64,000 nucleotides of DNA from Amblyomma americanum (lineage: Eukaryota > Arthropoda > Arachnida > Ixodida > Ixodidae), in NCBI RefSeq assembly GCF_052857255.1, contig NW_027526724.1, positions 42,849 to 106,848 of the forward strand, given 5' to 3'. Under the pieces are notes generated by a model. It worked only from the letters and a program-made list of their open reading frames with translations. It did not search any database and had not been told where the DNA came from. Shown piece after piece: positions 33,541 through 45,443 of this stretch. Each line of letters starts with the position of its first letter. Positions within the stretch are counted from its first letter, which is position 1. The translations under genes and the position numbers were made by a program.

Positions 33541-36500
33541 TACAACGAAACAAGCTGTTTTAGACCGAAACGAGCTAAATCTGAGCACATCGGTTTTACA
33601 AGTGTCCCTGTGACACGCGTCAAAACTTTTTCTCTTATAACTGCGCGAAAAGCATGTATTCTTGCTTAATACAACGAAACAAGCTGTTGTAGACCGAAAT
33701 GAGCTAAATCACAACACATCGGTTTTACAAGTGTTTCTCTGATACGCGTCAAAACTTTTTCTCTTATAACTGCGCGAAAAGCATGTATTCTTGCTTAATA
33801 CAGCGAAACAAGCTGTTTTAGACCGAAACGAGCTAAATCACAACACATCGGTATTACAAGTATCCACGTGACACTCAAAACTTTTTCTCTTATAACTGCG
33901 CGAAAAGCATGTATTCTTGCTTAATACAACGAAACAAGCTGTTTTAGACCGAAACGAGCTAAATCAAAACACAAAGGTTTTACAAGTGTTCCTCTGATAC
34001 GCGTCTAAACTTTTTCTCTTATAACTGCGCGAAAAGCATGTATTCGTGCTTAATACAACGAAACAAGCTGTTTCAGACCGAAACGAGCTAAATCTGAACA
34101 CATCGGTTTTACAAGTGTTCCTCTGATACGCGTCAAAACTTTTTCTCTTATAACTGCGCGAAAAGCATGTATTCTTGCTTAATACAGCGAAACAAGCTGT
34201 TTTAGACCGAAACGAGCTAAATCACAACACATCGGTTTTACAAGTGTCTCTGATACGCGTCAAAACTTTTTCTTTTATAACTGCGCGTAAAGCATGTATT
34301 CGTGCTTAATACAACGAAACAAGCTGTTTTAGACCGAAACGAGCTAAATCTGAACGCATCGGTTTTACAAGTGTTCCTCTGACACGCGTCAAAACTTTTT
34401 CTCCTATAACTGCGCGAAAAGCATGTATTCTTGCTTAATAGAGCGAAACAAGCTGTTTTAGACCGAAACGAGCTAAATCACAACACATCGGTTTTACAAG
34501 TGTTCCTCTGATACGCGTCAAAACTTTTTCTCTTATAACTGCGCGAAAAGCATGTATTCTTGCTTAATACAGCGAAACAAGCTGTTTTAGACCGAAACGA
34601 GCTAAATCACAACACATCGGTTTTACAAGTGTTCCTCTGATACGCGTCAACACTTTTTCTCTTATAACTGCACGAAAAGCATGTATTCTTGCTTAATACA
34701 GCGAAACAAGCTGTTTTAGACCGAAATGAGCTAAATCACAACACATCGGTTTTACAAGTGTTCCTCTGATACGCGTCAAAACTTTTTCTTTTATAACGGC
34801 GCGAAAAGCATGTATTCTTGCTTAATAGAGCGAAACAAGCTGTTTTAGACCGAAACGAGCTAAATCACAACACATCGGTTTTACAAGTGTTCCTCTGATA
34901 CGCGTCAAAACTTTTTCTCTTATAACTGCGCGAAAAGCATGTATTCTTGCTTAATACAGCGAAACAAGCTGTTTTAGACCGAAACGAGCTAAATCACAAC
35001 ACATCGGTTTTACAAGTGTTCCTCTGATACGCGTCAACACTTTTTCTCTTATAACTGCACGAAAAGCATGTATTCTTGCTTAATACAGCGAAACAAGCTG
35101 TTTTAGACCGAAATGAGCTAAATCACAACACATCGGTTTTACAAGTGTTCCTCTGATACGCGTCAAAACTTTTTCTTTTATAACGGCGCGAAAAGCATGT
35201 ATTCTTGCTTAATACAGCGAAACAAGCTGTTTTAGACCGAAACGAGCTAAATCACAACACATCGGTATTACAAGTGTTCCACGTGATACTCGTCAAAACT
35301 TTTTCTCTTTTAACTGCGCGAAAAGCATGTATTCGTGCTTAATACAACGAAACAAGCTGTTTTAGACCGAAACGAGCTAAATCTGAACACATCGGTTTCA
35401 CAAGTATCCACGTGATACTCGTCAAAACTTTTTCTCTTATAACTGCGCGAAAAGCATGTATTCTTGCTTAATACAACGAAACAAGCTGTTTTAGACCGAA
35501 ACGAGCTAAATCACAACACATCGGTTTTACAAGTGTCTCTCTAATACGCGTCAAAACTTTTTCTCTTATAACTGCGCGAAAAGCATGTATTCTTGCTTAA
35601 TACAACGAAACAAGCTGTTTTAGACCGAAACGAGCTAAATCACAACACATCGGTTTTACAAGTGTCTCTCTAATACGCGTCAAAACTTTTTCTCTTATAA
35701 CTGCGCGAAAAGCATGTATTCTTGCTTAATACAACGAAACAAGCTGTTTTAGACCGAAACGAGCTAAATCTGAACACATCGGTTTTACAAGTGTTCCTCT
35801 GATACGCGTCAAAACTTTTTTCTCTTATAACTGCGCGAAAAGCATGTAGTCTTGCTTAGTCCAACGAAACAAGCTGTTTTAGACCGAAACAAGGTAAATC
35901 TGAACACATCGGTTTTACAAGTGTCCTTGTGACATGCCTTTAAAACTTTTTCTTTTATAACTGCGCGAAAAGCATGTATTCCTGCTTAATACAGCGAAAC
36001 AAGCTGTTTTAGACCAAAACGAGCTAAATCACAACACATCGGTTTTACAAGTGTTCCTCTAATACGCGTCAAAATTTTTTCTCTTATAACTGCGCGAAAA
36101 GCATGTATTCTTGCTTAATACAGCGAAACAAGCTGTTTTAGACCGAAACGAGCTAAATCACAACACATCGCTTTTACAAGTGTTCCTCTGATACTCGTCA
36201 ACTCTTTTTTCTCTTATAGCTGCGCGAAAAGCATGTATTCGTGCTTAGTCCAACGAAACAAGCTGTTTTAGACCGAAACGAGGTAAATCTGAACACATCG
36301 GTTTTACAAGTGTCCCTGTGACACGCCTTTAAAGCTTTTTCTCTTATCACTGCGCGAAAAGCATGTATTTCTGCTTAATACAGCGAAATAAGCTGTTTTA
36401 GACCGAAACGAGCTAAATCACAACACATCGGTTTTACAATTGTTCCTCTGATACGCGTCTAAACTTTTTCTCTTATAACTGCGTGAAAAGCATGTATTCG

Positions 36501-39377
36501 TGCTTAATACAACAAAACAAGCTGTTTTAGACCGAAACGAGTTAAATCTGAACACATCGGTTTTACAAGTGTCCCTGTGACACGCGTCAAAACTTTTTCT
36601 CTTATAACTGCGCGAAAAGCATGTATTCTTGCTTAATACAGCGAAACAAGCTGTTTTAGACCGAAACGAGCTAAATCACAACACATCGGTTTTACAAGTG
36701 TTCCTCTGATACGCGTCTAAACTTTTTCTCTTATAACTGCGCGAAAAGCATGTATTCGTGCTAAATACAACGCAACAAGCTGTTTTAGACCGAAACGAGC
36801 GAAATCTGAACACATCGGTTTTACAAGTGTCCCTGTGACACGCGTCAAAACTTTTTCTCTTATAACTGCGGGAAAAGCATGTGTTCGTGCTTAATACAAC
36901 GAAACAAGCTGTTTTAGACCGAAACGAGCTAAATCACAACACATCGGTTTTACAAGTGTCTCTCTAATACGCGTCAAAACTTTTTCTCTTATAACTGCGC
37001 GAAAAGCATGTATTCTTGCTTAATACAACGAAACAAGCTGTTTTAGACCGAAACGAGCTAAATCTGAGCACATCGGTTTTACAAGTGTCCCGGTGACACG
37101 CGTCAAAACTTTTTCTCTTATAACTGCGCGAAAAGCATGTATTCTTGCTTAATACAACGAAACAAGCTGTTTTAGACTGAAACGAGCTAAATCACAACAC
37201 ATCGGTTTTACAAGTGTTCCTCTGATACGCGTCAAAACTTTTTCTCTTATAACTGCGCGAAAAGCATGTATTCTTGCTTAATACAGCGAAACAAGCTGTT
37301 TTAGACCGAAACGAGCTAAATCACAACACATCGGTTTTACAAGTGTTCCTCTGATACGCGTCAAAACTTTTTCTCTTATAACTGCGCGAAAAGCATGTAT
37401 TCTTGCTTAATACAGCGAAACAAGCTGTTTTAGACCGAAATGAGCTAAATCACAACACATCGGTTTTACAAGTGTTCCTCTGATACGCGTCAAAACTTTT
37501 TCTCTTATAACTGCGCGAAAAGCATGTATTCTTGCTTAATACAGCGAAACAAGCTGTTTTAGACCGAAACGAGCTAAATCACAACACATCGGTATTACAA
37601 GTGTTCCACGTGATACTCGTCAAAACTTTTTCTCCTATAACTGCGCGAAAAGCATGTATTCGTGCTTAATACAACGAAACAAGCTGTTTTAGACCGAAAC
37701 GAGCTAAATCTGAACACATCGGTTTTACAAGTATCCACGTGATACTCGTCAAAACTTTTTCTCTTATAACTGCGCGAAAAGCATGTATTCTTGCTTAATA
37801 CAACGAAACAAGCTGTTTTAGACCGAAACGAGCTAAATCACAACACATCGGTTTTACAAGTGTCTCTCTAATACGCGTCAAAACTTTTTCTCTTATAACT
37901 GCGCGAAAAGCATGTATTCTTGCTTAATACAACGAAACAAGCTGTTTTAGACCGAAACGAGCTAAATCACAACACATCGGTTTTACAAGTGTCTCTGATA
38001 CGCGTCAAAACTTTTTCTTCTATATCTGCGCGTAAAGCATGTATTCGTGCTTAATACAACGAAACAAGCTGTTTTAGACCGAAACGAGCTAAATCTGAAC
38101 ACATCGGTTTTACAAGTGTTCCTCTGATACGCGTCAAAACTTTTTCTCTTATAACTGCGCGAAAAGCATGTATTCTTGCTTAATACAGCGAAACAAGTTG
38201 TTTTAGACCAAAACGAGCTAAATCACAACACATCGGTTTTACAAGTGTTCCTCTAATACGCGTCAAAACTTTTTCTCTTATAACTGCGCGAAAAGCATGT
38301 ATTCTTGCTTAATACAGCGAAACAAGCTGTTTTAGACCGAAACGAGCTAAATCACAACACATCGGTTTTACAAGTGTCTCTCTAATACGCGTCAAAACTT
38401 TTTCTCTTATAACTGCGCGAAAAGCATGTATTCTTGCTTAATACAACGAAGCAAGCTGTTTTAGACCGAAACGAGCTAAATCACAACACATCGGTTTTAC
38501 AAGTGTCTCTCTAATACGCGTCAAAACTTTTTCTCTTATAACTGCGCGAAAAGCATGTATTCTTGCTTAATACAACGAAACAAGCTGTTTTAGACCGAAA
38601 CGAGCTAAATCTGAACACATCGGTTTTACAAGTGTTCCTCTGATACGCGTCAAAACTTTTTTCTCTTATAACTGCGCGAAAAGCATGTAGTCTTGCTTAG
38701 TCCAACGAAACAAGCTGTTTTAGACCGAAACAAGGTAAATCTGAACACATCGGTTTTACAAGTGTCCTTGTGACATGCCTTTAAAACATTTTTTCTCTTA
38801 TAACTGCGCGAAAAGCATGTATTCCTGCTTAATACAGCGAAACAAGCTGTTTTAGACCAAAACGAGCTAAATCACAACACATCGGTTTTACAAGTGTTCC
38901 TCTGATACGCGTCAAAATTTTTTCTCTTATAACTGCGCGAAAAGCATGTATTCTTGCTTAATACAGCGAAACAAGCTGTTTTAGACCGAAACGAGCTAAA
39001 TCACAACACATCGCTTTTACAAGTGTTCCTCTGATACGCGTCAACTCTTTTTTCTCTTATAGCTGCGCGAAAAGCATGTATTCGTGCTTAGTCCAACGAA
39101 ACAAGCTGTTTTAGACCGAAACGAGGTAAATCTGAACACATCGGTTTTACAAGTGTCCCTGTGACACGCCTTTAAAGCTTTTTCTCTTATCACTGCGCGA
39201 AAAGCATGTATTTCTGCTTAATACAGCGAAATAAGCTGTTTTAGACCGAAACGAGCTAAATCACAACACATCGGTTTTACAAGTGTTCCTCTGATACGCG
39301 TCTAAACTTTTTCTCTTATAACTGCGCGAAAAGCATGTATTCGTGCTAAATACAACGAAACAAGCTGTTTTAGACCG
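33541..39377. repeat. Large segmental copy of the 6.5-16 kb region with two 13-mers missing
   Basis: From CGTGCTTATTAC (6549 and 33532) the two regions run at an offset of 26983 bp, with CACAAAGG at both. One extra monomer near 34.4 kb moves the offset to 27112 by the CTCTTTTAACTG mark (8191/35303). By X2 the offset is 23621 (12331/35952), and it stays so through G (13172/36793). The drop of 3491 bp equals two 1681-bp 13-mers plus one 129-bp monomer. The copy therefore skips exactly the tandem 13-mers of the first locus. Confidence 0.85.
36793..39377. repeat. 20-monomer unit lacking X6-X7
   Basis: Length 2585 bp. Canonical order from G to X5, then directly a monomer that begins like X6/X8 and ends as X8 (GTCTAAAC, CGTGCTAAATAC). 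P ends GACTGAAACG as at 13.55 kb. An isolated insertion, AAAACATTTTTTCTC, sits in X2 near 38786. Confidence 0.86.
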
Positions 39378-41204
39378 AAACGAGCGAAATCTGAACACAT
39401 CGGTTTTACAAGTGTCCCTGTGACACGCGTCAAAACTTTTTCTCTTATAACTGCGGGAAAAGCATGTGTTCGTGCTTAATACAACGAAACAAGCTGTTTT
39501 AGACCGAAACGAGCTAAATCACAACACATCGGTTTTACAAGTGTCTCTCTAATACGCGTCAAAACTTTTTCTCTTATAACTGCTCGAAAAGCATGTATTC
39601 TTGCTTAATACAGCGAAACAAGCTGTTTTAGACCGAAACGAGCTAAATCACAACACATCGGTTTTACAAGTGTTCCTCTGATACGCGTCAAAACTTTTTC
39701 TCTTATAACTGCACGAAAAGCATGTATTCTTGCTTAATACAGCGAAACAAGCTGTTTTAGACCGAAATGAGCTAAATCACAACACATCGGTTTTACAAGT
39801 GTTCCTCTGATACGCGTCAAAACTTTTTCTCTTATAACTGCGCGAAAAGCATGTATTCTTGCTTAATACAGCGAAACAAGCTGTTTTAGACCGAAACGAG
39901 CTAAATCACAACACATCGGTATTACAAGTGTTCCACGTGATACTCGTCAAAACTTTTTCTCCTATAACTGCGCGAAAAGCATGTATTCGTGCTTAATACA
40001 ACGAAACAAGCTGTTTTAGACCGAAACGAGCTAAATCTGAACACATCGGTTTTACAAGTATCCACGTGATACTCGTCAAAACTTTTTTCTTATAACTGCG
40101 CGAAAAGCATGTATTCTTGCTTAATACAACGAAACAAGCTGTTTTAGACCGAAACGAGCTAAATCACAACACATCGGTTTTACAAGTGTCTCTCTAATAC
40201 GCGTCAAAACTTTTTCTCTTATAACTGCGCGAAAAGCATGTATTCGTGCTAAATACAACGAAACAAGCTGTTTTAGACCGAAACGAGCGAAATCTGAACA
40301 CATCGGTTTTACAAGTGTCCCTGTGACACGCGTCAAAACTTTTTCTGTTATAACTGCGCGAAAAGCATGTATTCTTGCTTAATACAGCGAAACAAGCTGT
40401 TTTAGACCGAAACGAGCTAAATCACAACACATCGATTTTACAAGTGTTCCTCTGATACGCGTCTAAACTTTTTCTCTTATAACTGCGCGAAAAGCATGTA
40501 TTCGTGCTAAATACAACGAAACAAGCTGTTTTAGACCGAAACGAGCGAAATCTGAACACATCGGTTTTACAAGTGTCCCTGTGACACGCGTCAAAACTTT
40601 TTCTCTTATAACTGCGGGAAAAGCATGTGTTCGTGCTTAATACAACGAAACAAGCTGTTTTAGACCGAAACGAGCTAAATCACAACACATCGGTTTTACA
40701 AGTGTCTCTCTAATACGCGTCAAAACTTTTTCTCTTATAACTGCGCGAAAAGCATGTATTCTTGCTTAATACAACGAAACAAGCTGTTTTAGACCGAAAC
40801 GAGCTAAATCTGAGCACATCGGTTTTACAAGTGTCCCGGTGACACGCGTCAAAACTTTTTCTCTTATAACTGCGCGAAAAGCATGTATTCTTGCTTAATA
40901 CAACGAAACAAGCTGTTTTAGACCGAAACGAGCTAAATCACAACACATCGGTTTTACAAGTGTACCTCTGATACGCGTCAAAACTTTTTCTCTTATAACT
41001 GCGCGAAAAGCATGTATTCTTGCTTAATACAGCGAAACAAGCTGTTTTAGACCGAAACGAGCTAAATCACAACACATCGGTTTTACAAGTGTTCCTCTGA
41101 TACGCGTCAAAACTTTTTCTCTTATAACTGCGCGAAAAGCATGTATTCTTGCTTAATACAGCGAAACAAGCTGTTTTAGACCGAAATGAGCTAAATCACA
41201 ACAC

Positions 41205-41820
41205 ATCGGTTTTTACAAGTGTTCCTCTGATACGCGTCAAAACTTTTTCTCTTATAACTGCGCGAAAAGCATGTATTCTTGCTTAATACAGCGAAAACAA
41301 GCTGTTTTAGACCGAAACGAGCTAAATCACAACACATCGGTATTACAAGTGTTCCACGTGATACTCGTCAAAACTTTTTCTCCTATAACTGCGCGAAAAG
41401 CATGTATTCGTGCTTAATACAACGAAACAAGCTGTTTTAGACCGAAACGAGCTAAATCTGAACACATCGGTTTTACAAGTATCCACGTGATACTCGTCAA
41501 AACTTTTTCTCTTATAACTGCGCGAAAAGCATGTATTCTTGCTTAATACAACGAAACAAGCTGTTTTAGACCGAAACGAGCTAAATCACAACACATCGGT
41601 TTTACAAGTGTCTCTCTAATACGCGTCAAAACTTTTTCTCCTATAACTGCGCGAAAAGCATGTATTCTTGCTTAATACAACGAAACAAGCTGTTTTAGAC
41701 CGAAACGAGCTAAATCACAACACATCGGTTTTACAAGTGTCTCTGATACGCGTCAAAACTTTTTCTTCTATATCTGCGCGTAAAGCATGTATTCGTGCTT
41801 ATTACAACGAAACAACAAGC
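41205..41820. other. Small isolated indel patch
   Basis: Three insertions lie close together in an otherwise clean stretch: an extra T in CGGTTTTTACAAG (41208), an extra A in GCGAAAACAAGC (41292) and an extra ACA in GAAACAACAAGC (41809). The corresponding monomers of superunit 2 (47.27-47.88 kb) lack all three. The last insertion is what makes an 88-codon open frame there. Confidence 0.7.
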
Positions 41821-42362
41821 TGTTTTAGACCGAAACGAGCTAAATCTGAACACATCGGTTTTACAAGTGTTCCTCTGATACGCGTCAAAACTTTTTCTCT
41901 TATAACTGCGCGAAAAGCATGTTTTCTTGCTTAATACAGCGAAACAAGTTGTTTTAGACCAAAACGAGCTAAATCACAACACATCGGTTTTACAAGTGTT
42001 CCTCTAATACGCGTCAAAACGTTTTCTCTTATAACTGCGCGAAAAGCATGTATTCTTGCTTAATACAGCGAAACAAGCTGTTTTAGACCGAAACGAGCTA
42101 AATCACAACACATCGGTTTTACAAGTGTTCCTCTGATACGCGTCAAAACTTTTTCTCTTATAACTGCGCGAAAAGCATGTATTCTTGCCTAATACAGCGA
42201 AACAAGCTGTTTTAGACCGAAATGAGCTAAATCACAACACATCGGTTTTACAAGTGTTCCTCTGATACGCGTCAAAACTTTTTCTCTTATAACGGCGCGA
42301 AAAGCATGTATTCTTGCTTAATACAGCGAGACAAGCTGTTTTAGACCGAAACGAGCTAAATC

Positions 42363-44680
42363 ACAACACAACGGTATTACAAGTGTTCCACGTGATACTC
42401 GTCAAAACTTTTTCTCTTTTAACTGCGCGAAAAGCATGTATTCGTGCTTAATACAACGAAACAAGCTGTTTTTGACCGAAACGAGCTAAATCTGAACATA
42501 TCGGTTTTACAAGTATCCACGTGATACTCGTCAAAACTTTTCTCTTATAACTGCGCGAAAAGCATGTATTCTTGCTTAATACAACGAAACAAGCTGTTTT
42601 AGACCGAAACGAGCTAAATCACAACAAATCGGTTTTACAAGTGTCTAATACGCGTCAAAACTTTTTCTCTTATAACTGCGCGAAAAGCATGTATTCTTGC
42701 TTAATACAACGAAACAAGCTGTTTTAGACCGAAACGAGCTAAATCTGAACACATCGGTTTTACAAGTATCCACGTGATACTCGTCAAAACTTTTTCTCTT
42801 ATAACTGCGCGAAAAGCATGTATTCTTGCTTAATACAGCGAAACAAGCTGTTTTAGACCGAAATGAGCTAAATCACAACACATCGGTTTTACAAGTGTTC
42901 CTCTGATACGCGTCAAAACTTTTTCTTTTATAACTGCGCGAAAAGCATGTATTCTTGCTTAATACAGCGAATCAAGTTGTTTTAGACCGAAACGAGCTAA
43001 ATCACAACACATCGGTATTACAAGTGTTCCACGTGATACTCGTCAAAACTTTTTCTCTTATAACTGCGCGAAAAGCATGTATTCGTGCCTAATACAACGA
43101 AACAAGCTGTTTTAGACCAAAGCGAGCTAAATCTGAACACATCGGTTTTACAAGTATCCACGTGATACTCGTCAAAACTTTTTCTCTTATAACTGCGCGA
43201 AAAGCATGTATTCTTGCTTAATACAGCGAGACAAGCTGTTTTAGACCGAAACGAGCTAAATCACAACACAACGGTATTACAAGTGTTCCACGTGATACTC
43301 GTCAAAACTTTTTCTCTTATAACTGCGCGAAAAGCATGTATTCGTGCCTAATACAACGAAACAAGCTGTTTTAGACCGAAATGAGCTAAATCACAACACA
43401 TCGGTTTTACAAGTGTTCCTCTGATACGCGTCAAAACTTTTTCTCTTATAACGGCGCGAAAAGCATGTATTCTTGCTTAATACAGCGAGACAAGCTGTTT
43501 TAGACCGAAACGAGCTAAATCACAACACAACGGTATTACAAGTGTTCCACGTGATACTCGTCAAAACTTTTTCTCTTTTAACTGCGCGAAAAGCATGTAT
43601 TCGTGCTTAATACAACGAAACAAGCTGTTTTTGACCGAAACGAGCTAAATCTGAACATATCGGTTTTACAAGTATCCACGTGATACTCGTCAAAACTTTT
43701 TCTCTTATAACTGCGCGAAAAGCATGTATTCTTGCTTAATACAACGAAACAAGCTGTTTTAGACCGAAACGAGCTAAATCACAACAAATCGGTTTTACAA
43801 GTGTCTAATACGCGTCAAAACTTTTTCTCTTATAACTGCGCGAAAAGCATGTATTCTTGCTTAATACAACGAAACAAGCTGTTTTAGACCGAAACGAGCT
43901 AAATCTGAACACATCGGTTTTACAAGTATCCACGTGATACTCGTCAAAACTTTTTCTCTTATAACTGCGCGAAAAGCATGTATTCTTGCTTAATACAGCG
44001 AAACAAGCTGTTTTAGACCGAAATGAGCTAAATCACAACACATCGGTTTTACAAGTGTTCCTCTGATACGCGTCAAAACTTTTTCTTTTATAACTGCGCG
44101 AAAAGCATGTATTCTTGCTTAATACAGCGAATCAAGTTGTTTTAGACCGAAACGAGCTAAATCACAACACATCGGTATTACAAGTGTTCCACGTGATACT
44201 CGTCAAAACTTTTTCTCTTATAACTGCGCGAAAAGCATGTATTCGTGCCTAATACAACGAAACAAGCTGTTTTAGACCAAAGCGAGCTAAATCTGAACAC
44301 ATCGGTTTTACAAGTATCCACGTGATACTCGTCAAAACTTTTTCTCTTATAACTGCGCGAAAAGCATGTATTCTTGCCTAATACAACGAAACAAGCTGTT
44401 TTAGACCGAAACGAGCTAAATCACAACACATCGGTTTTACAAGTGTCTCTCTAATACGCGTCCAAACTTTTTCTCTTATAACTGCGCGAAAAGCATGTAT
44501 TCTTGCTTAATACAACGAAACAAGCTGTTTTAGACCGAAACGAGCTAAATCACAACACATCGGTTTTACAAGTGTCTCTCTAATACGCGTCAAAACTTTT
44601 TCTCTTATAACTGCGCGAAAAGCATGTATTCTTGCTTAATACAACGAAACAAGCTGTTTTAGACCGAAACGAGCTAAATC
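42363..44680. repeat. Nine-monomer tandem duplication inside superunit 1 (period 1159 bp)
   Basis: CACAACACAACGG occurs near 42362, 43262 and 43521. CTGAACATATCGG occurs at 42492 and 43651, 1159 bp apart. The run B1(CTCTTTTAACTG), B2(CATATCGG), GTGTCTAATACG, B2, F', GCGAATCAAGTTG, B1 and CCAAAGCGAGC is present twice here but once in the next superunit (48.4-49.2 kb). This accounts for nine of the ten monomers by which the superunits differ. Confidence 0.85.
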
Positions 44681-45443
44681 TGAACACATCGGTTTTACAA
44701 GTGTTCCTCTGATACGCCTCAAAACTTTTTTCTCTTATAACTGCGCGAAAAGCATGTATTCTTGCTTAGTCCAACGAAACAAGCTGTTTTAGACCGAAAC
44801 AAGGTAAATCTGAACACATCGGTTTTACAAGTGTCCTTGTGACATGCCTTTAAAACTTTTTCTCTTATAACTGCGCGAAAAGCATGTATTCCTGCTTAAT
44901 ACAGCGAAACAAGCTGTTTTAGACCAAAACGAGCTAAATCACAACACATCGGTTTTACAAGTGTTCCTCTGATACGCGTCAAAATTTTTTCTCTTATAAC
45001 TGCGCGAAAAGCATGTATTCTTGCTTAATACAGCGAAACAAGCTGTTTTAGACCGAAACGAGCTAAATCACAACACATCGCTTTTACAAATGTTCCTCTG
45101 ATACGAGTCAACTCTTTTTTCTCTTATAGCTGCGCGAAAAGCATGTATTCGTGCTTAGTCCAACGAAACAAGCTGTTTTAGACCGAAACGAGGTAAATCT
45201 GAACACATCGGTTTTACAAGTGTCCCTGTGACACGCGTCAAAACTTTTTCTCTTATAACTGCGCGAAAAGCATGTATTCTTGCTTAATACAGCGAAACAA
45301 GCTGTTTTAGACCGAAACGAGCTAAATCACAACACATCGGTTTTACAAGTGTTCCTCTGATACGCGTCTAAACTTTTTCTCTTATAACTGCGCGAAAAGC
45401 ATGTATTCGTGCTAAATACAACGAAACAAGCTGTTTTAGACCG

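Larger units (their letters stand above)
39378..45443. repeat. 47-monomer superunit, copy 1 (6066 bp)
   Basis: Begins with a nine-monomer G-to-G block (GCGGG at 39453 and 40614, 1161 bp), followed by S P F F F' F B1 B2 S S T F2 F3, a B-rich part (42.3-44.4 kb), S S and X1-X4, then G'/X7, X8 and the next G at 45444. The second superunit repeats this order at an offset of 6066-6067 bp until the B-rich part. Internal marks are TGCTCGAAAAGC (39.59/45.65 kb), CATCGATTTTAC and the S/X8 chimera. Confidence 0.87.

Noticed and set aside
41668..41934. Plus-strand open frame of 88 codons
   Set aside because: Repeat-derived, and its length depends on a three-base insertion in a patch that looks like consensus error; the parallel copy at 47.7-48.0 kb does not keep it.
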